Shown here: positions 17,800 through 26,484 of the stretch, piece after piece | Position numbering within the stretch: the stretch's first letter is position 1 | Layout of the letters: every line of letters starts with the position of its first letter | NCBI GenBank assembly: GCA_937930025.1 | Contig: CALGJW010000045.1 | Location: forward strand, 1-43,596 | Length of the DNA stretch: 43,596 bases | Source of the DNA: an uncultured Saprospiraceae bacterium | Lineage (GTDB): Bacteria; Bacteroidota; Bacteroidia; Chitinophagales; Saprospiraceae | Reading direction: 5' to 3' | Translations under genes and position numbers: made by a program | The notes under the pieces: generated by a model | The model's input: only the letters and a program-made list of their open reading frames with translations | Database searches by the model: none | Told to the model about the DNA's origin: nothing

Positions 17800-18498
17800 A
17801 TGCTCAAAACTATGTATCAAAGTTTAGTGGATCTTGTTTTTCCACATTTGTGTCTCTCTTGTGGCCGAGATACGATTCCGAATGAAGATATTCTTTGTTT
17901 GAGTTGCGCGTACGAATTACCCAAGTCCAAACAACATTTCTATGCTGACAATCGATTTACTGATCGATTCTGGGGAAGAATAAATATTCATTCGGCTGGA
18001 GCGTATATGTATTTCAAAAAGCAGGGGACTGCGCAAAAATTAATGTCCAAACTTAAATACCAAGGGCATTGGCAAATCGGATTTGAATTGGGTCGGAAGT
18101 ATGGAAAAATTCTAACGCATGCAGAATTGTTTGCAGGCATCGATTTAATTATTCCTATACCCTTACACAGCAGTAAACTCAAAACACGTGGGTTTAATCA
18201 AAGCGAAGTTTTTGCCCGAGGGCTTAGCGAAGTGATGGATATTCCAAATAGATCTGCTTGGATGAAAAGAATCATTAAGACGCCTACACAGACGACCAAA
18301 ACTCGTATGGAGCGCTTTGCTAACGTGGAACATGCTTTTCGAATTACCAAACCAAATCAACTCAAAGGAAAGCATATTCTCTTGGTGGATGACGTATTGA
18401 CAACTGGAGCGACCTTAGAGGCCGCTGGTAAAAAGATATTAGAAATCCCAGGGACTAAATTAAGCATGGCATGTATCGCCATGGCAGAGCATATTTAA
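17800..18498 (+). CDS. comF: ComF-family phosphoribosyltransferase-like protein
   Basis: This 232-aa protein has an N-terminal zinc-ribbon-like pair of Cys motifs (C18-x2-C21 and C33-x2-C36) and a C-terminal phosphoribosyltransferase domain with the PRPP motif ILLVDDVLTTGATLEAA at about 191-207. IPIPLHSSKLKTRGFNQSEV is also typical of ComF/GntX. ComF is needed for natural transformation in several bacteria, probably in DNA uptake or processing; no other competence genes are in this window. A second Met at residue 5 is an alternative start. It converges with the beta-helix gene, leaving 8 bases between the stops. Confidence 0.85.
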   Translation: MLKTMYQSLVDLVFPHLCLSCGRDTIPNEDILCLSCAYELPKSKQHFYADNRFTDRFWGRINIHSAGAYMYFKKQGTAQKLMSKLKYQGHWQIGFELGRKYGKILTHAELFAGIDLIIPIPLHSSKLKTRGFNQSEVFARGLSEVMDIPNRSAWMKRIIKTPTQTTKTRMERFANVEHAFRITKPNQLKGKHILLVDDVLTTGATLEAAGKKILEIPGTKLSMACIAMAEHI

Positions 18499-18506
18499 AA
18501 ACTTTG

Positions 18507-20528
18507 CTAGTCTATCACTTCAAACAAATTGCTCTCCCCGAATACAGAAACTGTTGTAGCATCATTCAAAGTCAAGGATTTTATTTTTACAGCTGAATTG
18601 ATTACTGGATAGTTGGGAGATCCTGTTGCAATGATCACATTCGATAGTTTATTCGGCACACCGCAGGGGGACCAATTCTCTGGAGTAAACCACCCTTCTC
18701 CCTCAGCACCCATCCATGTCATAGCTGACAAATCAGAATAACTGCAGACGGAACTAAAGTCGTGGCCGTAGTTGGGAGCATTCGTGCCGTCTTCAATTGC
18801 ACCTACATCCGGATTACCATCGAAGACATAGGGAAGGTCTAAGTTGTTGATAGGAAGTCCGGCATTTTGTAAGGTAGAACCTGAACTGGGATGAATGTTT
18901 GTCGCAGAAGGGTCGACTTCAGTGGTAAATGGAGTCGGGATAAAAACATTTTCAAAATCAGAAAATTCTATTGCCAAGCCATCTGTCTCGATAGTAGTAT
19001 TATTGGCCAAGTCTGAGACGTTATTATATTTGATGTTGTTCCACTTAAACCAAGGTTCCCCTGCTGTACCAGCTCGTGTAGATTTATAACCATTGTTATT
19101 CCAATCGTCTATACTACCTACTACTAATCCGTATTCCTCAAAACAATATCTCGAACAAACAATAGCATTGTTTTTAAGAAAAGTATTTTGCCAACCGGCT
19201 GGACTGCTTAATCCATTCAAATCAGATACAATGGTATTATTAACCACATAAAGTCCGGCTGGACTTCGATTCATTTTGATTCCAGAAAATTCTAAGTTGT
19301 AAAAAACATTGCGAAAAATATAAACAGGTCCTCCGAATACAGGCGCTACGCTCACTCCTGCCCTACCATTATAACATTGGTTATTGTATATGCGCGTATT
19401 AGAAATCATTCCATCCACTTCTATCAAATCATCTACAACTCGAGTAATGTTATTATTATAAATATCCAATGAGTAGGATGTTTCATAAGCTGCTCCGTCC
19501 GTAGAAACACCATCGCCAAAATCACTAATAGTATTATGACTTACCACATTATTATTTCCTCGGATATCAATTCCTCTTTCTCCTGGAATTCCAGTTAAGG
19601 GCCACACCGTAGTACCAATGATCCAATTATTGTCGATCCATTGATTATGCTCCCAACCATTTTCACGACGGTTGACAATGCCATACTCAACATTATTAAT
19701 TTTATTATTCCTAACAGTTAGGTGCTGTGTATTTTGAGCATCTACTCCCCAAGCTCCATTAGTAATTTCAAATCCATCTAGGATTACATGCTGCGTAGAA
19801 TCATTGAAATTTCCGATAGTTACTATCCCACTGCCAATTCCTCCGCCATCAATTATTGCTTCATGCAAGACTTCAGATTGTATGGTGATCGGTTGATTGA
19901 CAATGCCATCAGTTTCTATGGAAAACGAACTATAGGTTCCAGGAGTCACATTGATGATATCCCCAGGTTGCGCCATATCTACTGCAGTCTGAATTCCTAA
20001 ATATGGATTGGCTTGAGAACCTGCACCTCCTCCGTTTCCCGGGGCAACATAAAGAATGTTACCATCTATATAAGATACAGGATATATATTTGTCCTGATA
20101 GTTGTATCAATCACAGCGCTTCCTCCATCAATGTCATCCAAGGAAAGTTTTAATTCATATTTGGAATTAGGCTGTAAAAAAAGCACACTACCAGCATGGA
20201 AATTTTTATTCAATGGATTCCCGTCAACAATCATTGCAGGATGGGCCCGCATGGCATCCGCACCAGGGAGAAAATTTGTAGTTCCTTTCAGTCGATATTG
20301 AATCGTCAATTCGCTGTTTAGATTTACATCCCCAGCAATATCTATATGAACGGAAATATGCTCAAAAGTCGCATTAAGTTTTATTTGAAAAGAAGTGATA
20401 TCATTAGTAGTGAATTCCGAGGCATCGCAGAGAGGACTGTTCACAACTGTTATTGCCTCGCAATTTCCTTGAATTGGAATTGTGGATAGTAGAATAAAAA
20501 TGATGCTCGAATAAAACCTTGAAATCAT
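18507..20528 (-). CDS. Secreted right-handed parallel beta-helix protein
   Basis: A signal peptide (about 1-25, ends QGNCEA) precedes a beta-sandwich-like N-terminal part (about 40-150), a DUF1565-like entry (GSQANPYLGIQTAVDMAQPG, about 180) and a long parallel beta-helix with N-rich rungs (about 200-480: NNKINNVEYG, NNNVVSHNTI, NNTIVSDLNG). The C-terminal ~75 residues start with a Trp-rich WMGAEGEGWFTPENW and a GVPN motif of the kind that normally precedes a sorting domain in Bacteroidota surface proteins. The protein ends there (LFEVID), with no recognisable T9SS domain. The fold suggests carbohydrate binding or lyase activity, unproven. It follows the 98-aa gene by 59 bases in the same direction. 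Confidence 0.82.
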   Translation of the reverse strand: MISRFYSSIIFILLSTIPIQGNCEAITVVNSPLCDASEFTTNDITSFQIKLNATFEHISVHIDIAGDVNLNSELTIQYRLKGTTNFLPGADAMRAHPAMIVDGNPLNKNFHAGSVLFLQPNSKYELKLSLDDIDGGSAVIDTTIRTNIYPVSYIDGNILYVAPGNGGGAGSQANPYLGIQTAVDMAQPGDIINVTPGTYSSFSIETDGIVNQPITIQSEVLHEAIIDGGGIGSGIVTIGNFNDSTQHVILDGFEITNGAWGVDAQNTQHLTVRNNKINNVEYGIVNRRENGWEHNQWIDNNWIIGTTVWPLTGIPGERGIDIRGNNNVVSHNTISDFGDGVSTDGAAYETSYSLDIYNNNITRVVDDLIEVDGMISNTRIYNNQCYNGRAGVSVAPVFGGPVYIFRNVFYNLEFSGIKMNRSPAGLYVVNNTIVSDLNGLSSPAGWQNTFLKNNAIVCSRYCFEEYGLVVGSIDDWNNNGYKSTRAGTAGEPWFKWNNIKYNNVSDLANNTTIETDGLAIEFSDFENVFIPTPFTTEVDPSATNIHPSSGSTLQNAGLPINNLDLPYVFDGNPDVGAIEDGTNAPNYGHDFSSVCSYSDLSAMTWMGAEGEGWFTPENWSPCGVPNKLSNVIIATGSPNYPVINSAVKIKSLTLNDATTVSVFGESNLFEVID

Positions 20529-20587
20529 GATAAGCTAAAATACCATAAAATAGCCACAGAAATGAATGGCGGATGTTTATTCTATTC

Positions 20588-20884
20588 TTAATCCTTTGGA
20601 AGTTTGGCAAGCCATTGGCTCAAGGCAGCAAGTACTGTATCAAAAGTATCAGACCATAGTTCTTCTTTCTCCGAACCAAATTGAAAACTCGATTGTTTTT
20701 CCCACTGCCTAGATTCGTTGAGCACTGTTTCTGTTTTTCTATGGAAAAAAAATGTTTGGGAATTTTCGGTATGGATTATGTTTAGACGGCCACGTTTTTT
20801 CACAAAAGAAAATTCCTGTTCTTCAAAGCCATTCTTTTTAATAACTTCAATGATTGGCTTGTATTCTGATTGGAGAAAACGCAT
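20588..20884 (-). CDS. Small uncharacterised protein (98 aa)
   Basis: No recognised domain. The product is charged and hydrophilic, with a predicted helical C-terminus (TFDTVLAALSQWLAKLPKD), no signal peptide and no Cys. It lies between two secreted-protein genes on the same strand, 17 bases after the T9SS gene stop and 59 before the beta-helix gene, so it is probably part of one transcript. Spacing and an ATG start support a real gene. The overlapping plus-strand frame at 20718-20912 looks like a shadow. Confidence 0.6.
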   Translation of the reverse strand: MRFLQSEYKPIIEVIKKNGFEEQEFSFVKKRGRLNIIHTENSQTFFFHRKTETVLNESRQWEKQSSFQFGSEKEELWSDTFDTVLAALSQWLAKLPKD

Positions 20885-20901
20885 AGCTAAAGATACGCAT
20901 T

Positions 20902-22152
20902 CTACATTTTAGAAAACTGCTTATACCAATATCGCTCTCCTTTGAAATGCATAATCAAGTAGTAATTTCCAGCTGATAAGTTAGAAACATCAAGCTGTAT
21001 GTTTTTGCCATTGTTCGAATGCTCCACAGATAATCTTTCTCGGCCCATAACATCTACAATTTGAATTTGTTCTGGAGAATCTTCTTCCCAAGTTACATTC
21101 AGTTCTGAGGATATCGGATTTGGGAATAATTCCAAATCCCCTCGCTTTACAAGGGTATAGGAGGAGGGCAAAAGTTCTAATCTGATGAGGGCTAAAAGTT
21201 GATTACCATTTGGGTCATAAATTAATTTCTCTGGTGCATGACGTTCCATGAAGTAGGGATCCGTGGGAGGGTTTTGGTAGTCATTAATATAAAGTACCTC
21301 CGCAGTCTTCGCATCTATGGTGAAAAGCTTGGTTTCATTTTGGGTATTAAATCCAATGACATGATACAATTCGTTTTCATGATCGTAGGCAATAGTTCCT
21401 GCTCCAGGTGTCAAATTTGCTATCGTATTTTTTAAACCATCAATAATTCTTGGGTTACTGAATTCCAAAGTAACCGGATCGATATCTACTAGCGATACTA
21501 GTTGATCTGTGTCGTACTTAGCCAATCCGACCATTTTATCTTGATCGACATTATAGTCTATATGTCTTAAAGAAATATTGGAATCGTAATTCGTTTCTGT
21601 AATTATTGATCCATCAACAGTTGAGCAACTTAATATTTTGCGATCGAAAAATGTTGATAGATAGTAGGTATTCGACGAAGGATTCAAAGTACTATGCAAA
21701 CTATTCCAATCAAGGAATCCCGAAATAGATTCGATTACCGAATAGTTGCCAGTGGAGATAGAAAAGTTGGCTAGTTGTACTGGGTCGTCAATACCTGTTC
21801 CTGGTATTATCGTATAAACCAATTCCTCCGCTGGGTCAAATTCAAAAGTGGGTTGTCCTTGTGCATTATTGAAGGACGCTATCGCTCTTTCTGATACGGC
21901 GCCATCATCCAAATCGACACTAAATAATGCAAAGTCATTTGTTCCACTTGCTTGCGCGGTAAAGTAATAAACGTTATTGACGGGGTCAAAAGTATACTCT
22001 CGATCGGGCCAGATTGAATTTGGAATTGTAGCCAGGAGTTCAAGTGCTCCATTGTTTTCATAGTCAATGGATACCAATTGCTGAACAAATGGTTGCGCGA
22101 ATAATCCTACTTGGGAAAAGGAAAGGGAAAAAACAATGAGTAAAAAACGCAT
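20902..22152 (-). CDS. Secreted T9SS cargo protein, beta-propeller-like
   Basis: A signal peptide (about 1-19, ends GLFAQP) is followed by a ~320-residue region of repeated beta-rich units (e.g. VNNVYYFTAQASG, SNTYYLSTFFDRK, ENELYHVIGFN) suggesting a beta-propeller. A C-terminal T9SS type A sorting domain covers about 340-416 (LELFPNPISSELNVTWEE, then LSAGNYYLIMHFKG). The product is exported through T9SS and either anchored or released; its role is unknown. It heads a minus-strand run with the 98-aa and beta-helix genes and is separated from pyrH by 90 bases. Confidence 0.82.
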   Translation of the reverse strand: MRFLLIVFSLSFSQVGLFAQPFVQQLVSIDYENNGALELLATIPNSIWPDREYTFDPVNNVYYFTAQASGTNDFALFSVDLDDGAVSERAIASFNNAQGQPTFEFDPAEELVYTIIPGTGIDDPVQLANFSISTGNYSVIESISGFLDWNSLHSTLNPSSNTYYLSTFFDRKILSCSTVDGSIITETNYDSNISLRHIDYNVDQDKMVGLAKYDTDQLVSLVDIDPVTLEFSNPRIIDGLKNTIANLTPGAGTIAYDHENELYHVIGFNTQNETKLFTIDAKTAEVLYINDYQNPPTDPYFMERHAPEKLIYDPNGNQLLALIRLELLPSSYTLVKRGDLELFPNPISSELNVTWEEDSPEQIQIVDVMGRERLSVEHSNNGKNIQLDVSNLSAGNYYLIMHFKGERYWYKQFSKM

Positions 22153-22242
22153 AGCAATACTTTTGATTTTATAGTCTCTAACTATAACGTCTGAAAAGTA
22201 AGGCTTGTTCCAATATTGTTGCTAATGAAATCACATAAGATT

Positions 22243-22956
22243 TTAGCCCTGCACCAAGGTCCCAACTTTTTCCCCATCAATAATTCGAATCAAATTACCG
22301 TGATCATTTATGTCAAATACAATGATTGGTAAATTATTCTCTTGACATAAGGTGAAAGCTGTCATGTCCATGACGGAAAGTCCTAGGCTAATTACTTGAG
22401 CAAAGGAAATGTCATCGAACTTTTTGGCGGCTGGATCTTTCTCAGGATCGGAAGTATAAATTCCATCTACTCTAGTTCCTTTGAGAATTACATCTGCATT
22501 GATTTCATTTGCACGAAGAGCAGCTGCGGAATCGGTCGTAAAGTATGGACTTCCAGTTCCAGCTGAAAATATTACAACCCTTCCTTTTTCTAAATGTCTT
22601 ATTGCTTTTCTTCTGATATAAGGTTCGGCTATTTCCTTCATTTCGATTGCGGAAATCAATCTGGTATAGATTCCATTCCCTTCCATGGCTGACTGAAGGG
22701 CCATGGCATTGATTACGGTGGCCATCATTCCCATGTAGTCCCCTGTTACTCTTTCTATTCCTGAGTCCGCTGCCTGTAACCCACGGAAAATATTTCCACC
22801 TCCAATTACAATAGCTACTTCTACTCCTCTTTCTACCAGTGCTTTTACTTGGTGCGAATAATGTTGTAGCATATCAGGATCAATTCCATAACTTTTAGAT
22901 CCCATCAAACTTTCCCCACTTAATTTAAGTAAAACTCTTTTGTATTTGGTTGCCAT
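22243..22956 (-). CDS. pyrH: UMP kinase
   Basis: Phosphorylates UMP to UDP in pyrimidine nucleotide synthesis; the bacterial enzyme is a hexamer of the amino-acid-kinase fold. Family motifs are clear: KLSGESLMG at the N-terminus, [26 protein letters not shown], and [20 protein letters not shown]. The 237-aa length is normal. It lies 100 bases downstream of tsf but past the tsf terminator, so it is probably expressed separately or by read-through. The rpsB-tsf-pyrH order is common, usually followed by frr, which is absent here. Confidence 0.97.
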   Translation of the reverse strand: MATKYKRVLLKLSGESLMGSKSYGIDPDMLQHYSHQVKALVERGVEVAIVIGGGNIFRGLQAADSGIERVTGDYMGMMATVINAMALQSAMEGNGIYTRLISAIEMKEIAEPYIRRKAIRHLEKGRVVIFSAGTGSPYFTTDSAAALRANEINADVILKGTRVDGIYTSDPEKDPAAKKFDDISFAQVISLGLSVMDMTAFTLCQENNLPIIVFDINDHGNLIRIIDGEKVGTLVQG

Positions 22957-23012
22957 CAGAAGCTCGTTTTTGCTTTAAAAAATAGTTGGTTTTAGAGGCT
23001 CAGACTAGACAC

Positions 23013-23048
23013 AAAAAAAGCGAATTATAATTAAATAATCCGCTTTTT
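23013..23048 (-). terminator. Terminator at the end of the rplM-rpsI-rpsB-tsf operon
   Basis: On the minus strand a stem with GCG ends and an AT-rich body (one mismatch), formed by 23020-23028 and 23035-23043, is flanked by A bases before and T bases after. It starts 8 bases past the tsf stop. Because both flanks are homopolymeric it could work in both directions. Confidence 0.8.
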
Positions 23049-23056
23049 ATTATTTG

Positions 23057-23899
23057 TTATCCTAGCGCAACATGCTTGAAGTCTGTAACGGTCAAATTGC
23101 CGTCTAGTGACTTCAGATATTGATCTATGCTTTGCTTGTTATCCTTCACGTAGGATTGAGCTAGCAATGTATTTTCTTTGAAAAACTTATTAAGCTTTCC
23201 TTTCGCAATTTTTTCAAGCATTGCTTCCGGCTTTCCTGCCTGACGCGCTTGATCCATTCCGATTTCGATTTCTTTTTCAATAACAGAAGAATCAACTCCC
23301 TCTTGATTTAGAGCGATAGGCTTCATTGCAGCTACTTGCATTGCAACATTCTTGCCTGGCTCAACGAATTGAGGTCCTTCCAAGTTCAAAGCAACCAAAA
23401 CACCCGCACGGTATCCCATGTGTATATAAGGTAGCACTTGTCCCTGTCCAGCGACAGTTTCGATTTTCTCGTAAGAAGCTACTTCCACTTTTTCTCCAAT
23501 CACTCCTACTTGCTCAGTTACTTTCTCTCCAACAGATAATTCATTGTTGTAAGGTAATGCAAGCAATGCATCTTTATTCTCTGGCAAATTTTTCAAAGCG
23601 ATCTCTGCAATCTCCTTTGCGAAATTAATGAATCCTTCTCCTTTTGATACGAAGTCAGTTTCACTACTCAATCTAACAATTACTCCGTTATTTCTGTTTC
23701 CAGAAGTCAACGCAATAACTACCCCTTCTTTGGCATCTCTATCCGCTCTTTTAGCAGACATTTTTTGACCGTTTTTACGAAGGATAGATACTGCTTCTTC
23801 GAAGTCACCATTGGACTCGGTAAGCGCTTTTTTACAATCCATCATTCCGGCACCCGTAGTGTCTCGGAGTTTTTTTACATCTGAAGCTGTTATAGCCAT
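23057..23899 (-). CDS. tsf: Translation elongation factor Ts
   Basis: Guanine nucleotide exchange factor for EF-Tu. The N-terminal UBA-like domain carries the signature LRDTTGAGMMDCKKAL. The dimerisation/core domains follow (SSETDFVSKGEGFINFAKEI, then MQVAAMKP), and LAQSYVKD near the end is typical. At 280 residues it is full length. It follows rpsB by 53 bases and the operon terminator lies immediately downstream. Confidence 0.97.
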   Translation of the reverse strand: MAITASDVKKLRDTTGAGMMDCKKALTESNGDFEEAVSILRKNGQKMSAKRADRDAKEGVVIALTSGNRNNGVIVRLSSETDFVSKGEGFINFAKEIAEIALKNLPENKDALLALPYNNELSVGEKVTEQVGVIGEKVEVASYEKIETVAGQGQVLPYIHMGYRAGVLVALNLEGPQFVEPGKNVAMQVAAMKPIALNQEGVDSSVIEKEIEIGMDQARQAGKPEAMLEKIAKGKLNKFFKENTLLAQSYVKDNKQSIDQYLKSLDGNLTVTDFKHVALG

Positions 23900-23952
23900 T
23901 TTGTATTATGAGTTTATAATGTTCAAATAATAAGATCCCAACGTAGCTAATA

Positions 23953-24717
23953 CTACTTAGTTGGAGCCTCTGCTTTCTTTGCGTCTGCTTTCTTATCGTC
24001 CGCTTTTTTATTAGCGTTAGCGTTATCTCTGTTTCTATCTTCCAATCCTTGTTTTACTGCCTCTGCGATATAATCAGTGATTAATTTGATCGACTTAGAA
24101 GCATCATCATTTGATGGAATCGGGAAATCCACAGTTGTTGGATCAGAATTAGTATCTACCATTCCTAGTGTTCTCAAGCCTAATTTCTTGGCTTCAGAAA
24201 GAGCGATATGCTCATGGTGAATATCCACGATAAATAAAGCAGCAGGAAGTCTATTGATAGTTGCGATACCACCTAATACTTTTTCCAACTTATTACGTTC
24301 TCTAGATAAGGTCAATTTTTCCTTCTTAGTTACAGAAGTCAATGAACCATCCGCCAACATTTTGTCGATGGTGTTCATTTTCTTAATTGAACGTTTGATG
24401 GTAGAAAAGTTAGTCATCATTCCTCCCAACCAACGCTCGGTAACGAAAGGCATGTTAACTTCTCTTGCAGCTTTAGCAACGATTTCTCTTGCTTGTTTTT
24501 TTGTAGCCACAAATAATATTTTTCTGCCAGACTTAGCAATTGCTCTAGCCGCGTTAGCTGCAGTATCAAGACACTCACTAGTTCTATTTAAGTCAATCAA
24601 ATGGATGCCTTTGTGCTCCATAAAGATGTATGACTGCATTTTTGGATTCCACTTCTTTTTCATGTGTCCAAAGTGAACACCAGCGGAAAGCATTTCTTTA
24701 TATGTAGGTTTAGCCAT
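23953..24717 (-). CDS. rpsB: 30S ribosomal protein S2
   Basis: Conserved S2 sequence: GVHFGHMKKKWNPKMQSYIF, FVATKKQAREIV, RWLGGMMTNFSTI, and the DTNSDPTTVDFPIPSNDDA region. The C-terminal ~25 residues are a Lys/Ala/Asp-rich tail (KKADDKKADAKK), a common feature of Bacteroidota S2 and probably disordered. It lies 90 bases after rpsI and 53 before tsf in the same direction. The antisense 140-residue frame at 24254-24676 is a shadow. Confidence 0.97.
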   Translation of the reverse strand: MAKPTYKEMLSAGVHFGHMKKKWNPKMQSYIFMEHKGIHLIDLNRTSECLDTAANAARAIAKSGRKILFVATKKQAREIVAKAAREVNMPFVTERWLGGMMTNFSTIKRSIKKMNTIDKMLADGSLTSVTKKEKLTLSRERNKLEKVLGGIATINRLPAALFIVDIHHEHIALSEAKKLGLRTLGMVDTNSDPTTVDFPIPSNDDASKSIKLITDYIAEAVKQGLEDRNRDNANANKKADDKKADAKKAEAPTK

Positions 24718-24807
24718 TTTAAATTTAATTTTTCAATCAATAATAAAAATTGAAGGATTCCGATTCGATTGGCTATGCAGCCATTCTTCTCGGAGTTGCC
24801 ACAGTTC

Positions 24808-25203
24808 TTAACGCTTTGAGAACTGGAAGCTCTTTCTTGCCTTTGGTCGACCGAATTTCTTTCGTTCCACTACTCTTGCATCTCTCATCAAGAATTTTCT
24901 TGCTTTAAGTGGTCCTCTGAAATCTTCGTTCAACTTTATAAGGGCTCGAGAAATTCCCAATCTTATGGCTTGTGATTGACCGTTGAATCCACCTCCTTTA
25001 ACATTCACCTTTAGATCGTAAAGGTTTAATGCTTCCACTGTCGCAAAAGGATCAGTAAGGAAATGCTGAATATGCTTTTGAGGGAAATATTCTTTGTAAT
25101 CTTTTCCGTTCACGATGATTTTACCTTCCCCTTTGGTCATGTAAACTCTTGCGACAGAAGCTTTTCTACGCCCAATGGCGTTTATCATTTCAGTTGTACT
25201 CAT
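24808..25203 (-). CDS. rpsI: 30S ribosomal protein S9
   Basis: Canonical S9 with a start close to AIGRRKASVARVYM, NVKGGGFNGQSQAIRLG, and the invariant basic C-terminus ending FSKR, which reaches into the P site. Length 131 aa is normal. Its ATG (25201-25203) overlaps the rplM stop by one base, the usual coupled arrangement of L13 and S9. Confidence 0.97.
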   Translation of the reverse strand: MSTTEMINAIGRRKASVARVYMTKGEGKIIVNGKDYKEYFPQKHIQHFLTDPFATVEALNLYDLKVNVKGGGFNGQSQAIRLGISRALIKLNEDFRGPLKARKFLMRDARVVERKKFGRPKARKSFQFSKR

Positions 25204-25646
25204 TATGCATTAAGAGGCTGTGGTTTTTGAGCCCCATGAGGGTGCTCATCACCTGTGTACAAAAATAATTTTTTCATTTGTGCTCGACCAAGCTTAGTCT
25301 TAGGAAGCATCCCTCTGACGGCATTTTCCAAGATTGCAGTTGGTCTTTTTGCCATAAGCTCTTTGGCCTTAGTACTTTTCTGTCCTCCAGGATATCCAGA
25401 GTAAGTCAAGTACACTTTCTGGTCCATTTTAGCACCAGAAAATCTTATCTTATCTGCATTCAATACTATGATGTAATCACCAGCGTCAAAATGAGGCGTA
25501 TAAGTTGGCTTATGCTTTCCACGTAGAACACTGGCAATCTTAGTTGACAGACGACCTACCTTTTCATTTGCCGCATCTACTACAAACCACTCCCTTTTAA
25601 TAGAAGCTTCATTAGCAGATTGCGTCTTGTAACTTAATGTATTCAC
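25203..25646 (-). CDS. rplM: 50S ribosomal protein L13
   Basis: L13 is recognised from EWFVVDAANEKVGRLST, RGKHKPTYTPHFDAGD, YSGYPGGQ and GMLPKTKLGRAQ. The open frame extends to a TTG at 25668-25670, but GTG at 25644-25646 gives an N-terminus of MNTLSYKT, which matches the MDTLSYKT start I know from other Bacteroidota, so I place the start there (147 aa). It is the first gene of rplM-rpsI-rpsB-tsf, with a good promoter and a hairpin in the leader. Confidence 0.95.
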   Translation of the reverse strand: MNTLSYKTQSANEASIKREWFVVDAANEKVGRLSTKIASVLRGKHKPTYTPHFDAGDYIIVLNADKIRFSGAKMDQKVYLTYSGYPGGQKSTKAKELMAKRPTAILENAVRGMLPKTKLGRAQMKKLFLYTGDEHPHGAQKPQPLNA

Positions 25647-25677
25647 TATCGGAATATTTAATTTTTTCAATATTGAT

Positions 25678-25700
25678 CAAGGTTCATATTCTGAGCCTTG
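25678..25700 (-). promoter_or_regulatory. Leader hairpin of the rplM operon
   Basis: On the minus strand CAAGGCTCA and TGAACCTTG pair over 9 positions (one wobble) around a 5-base loop, 31 bases upstream of the proposed rplM GTG and just inside the predicted transcript start (about 25708). L13 operons in some bacteria are controlled by binding of a ribosomal protein to a leader structure. Whether this hairpin does so is inference. Confidence 0.45.
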
Positions 25701-25714
25701 TTTCAAACGCGGGG

Positions 25715-25745
25715 CAAAGGTATGTCTCTTTCCTAGATGAAACAA
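25715..25745 (-). promoter_or_regulatory. Promoter of the rplM operon, Bacteroidota type
   Basis: The minus strand carries TTG (25743-25745), a 20-base spacer, then TACCTTTG (25715-25722). This matches the Bacteroidota housekeeping pattern (-33 TTTG, -7 TAnnTTTG) with near-ideal spacing, about 70 bases upstream of the rplM start. Confidence 0.75.
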
Positions 25746-26083
25746 GCTTTTGAGGTACTTTTTTTCAAGCTCTTGCTCATAAAAAGCTGATAATCAGTAC
25801 AAATTTCGCACTTATTTTTTAGAGCTTGACAAAAAAGGAATGGATATTACTAGGCAAAAGGCAAAAAGTCGACTATTATTGGCCGGCATCTGGGAAGTAA
25901 TTTGAGCCATTAACAGTGAACAAATTGGTAAAATGAAAGCAAATGCTGGTAGAACAAGGCCTTCTGAAACGTCCGGCCCCGTAAGTGAACCCTTGACTTA
26001 AGATAACCAGTCAGTGGAGTTTCGGGGAATATTGATTTTTCCCCGAATTGATCAATTGGATAGAAAAAGTTGCCGAGGACGAT
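25746..26083. other. Intergenic region between rplM promoter and the RRM gene
   Basis: Contains a small perfect palindrome CTGATAATCAG (25787-25797), which may be chance, and the GC-rich inverted repeat at 26021-26047. No ORF longer than about 22 codons and no tRNA or recognised RNA family is visible. Confidence 0.5.
26021..26047 (-). terminator. GC-containing perfect inverted repeat downstream of the RRM gene
   Basis: TTCGGGGAA (26021-26029) and TTCCCCGAA (26039-26047) pair perfectly around a 9-base loop, starting 36 bases past the RRM gene stop on the minus strand. No T-run follows, so this is a weak intrinsic terminator or an mRNA-stabilising 3' hairpin. Confidence 0.45.
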
Positions 26084-26350
26084 CTAAAATCGAATCTTGA
26101 ACTTCTTAGAACGATCCTCTGCTTCAGAGACCTCTATGACATGCCCTCCAAGGGTACTTTCATTCAAAGCCTCGATGGCTTTCTTTGCTTCCTCCTCATT
26201 TGGCATTTCTATGAAAGCCGTTCCTTTAGATTCATTTGTATGGCGGTCGTAAATAACTCGGGCAGACTCAACAGTTCCAAAATTGGCGAAAACACTCTCG
26301 ATGATGAACTCATTGGTTTCCGGTGACATTTTCTTAACAACGATAGTCAT
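26084..26350 (-). CDS. RRM-domain RNA-binding protein (88 aa)
   Basis: A single RNA-recognition motif. A beta1 strand (TIVVKKM) stands where RNP2 lies, a helix follows, then SKGTAFIEM at the RNP1 position, EEAKKAIEAL, and a basic tail. Bacterial single-RRM proteins are small cold- or RNA-related factors. The usual aromatic RNA-stacking residues are partly missing: RNP2 lacks its aromatic and RNP1 has Thr at the first aromatic position, keeping only F at the second. No glycine-rich tail is present. The start ATG (26348-26350) is 134 bases from the divergent kinase gene. Confidence 0.82.
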   Translation of the reverse strand: MTIVVKKMSPETNEFIIESVFANFGTVESARVIYDRHTNESKGTAFIEMPNEEEAKKAIEALNESTLGGHVIEVSEAEDRSKKFKIRF

Positions 26351-26484
26351 GACATAAACTTTAGATGAATTGTAAAAGTAAAAAGGTTCCTTATTATAGA
26401 AAACAGTTGAGAATAAAAATTTGCTGTTAATGAGTAGTTAATCAGATTTCAATTGTGTAAAAAAGAAGCTAATTTGCAAGACTA

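Noticed and set aside
24254-24676. 140-residue plus-strand frame antisense to rpsB
   Set aside because: It lies entirely inside a strongly conserved ribosomal gene, has no recognised domain, and its composition mirrors the complement of rpsB codons.
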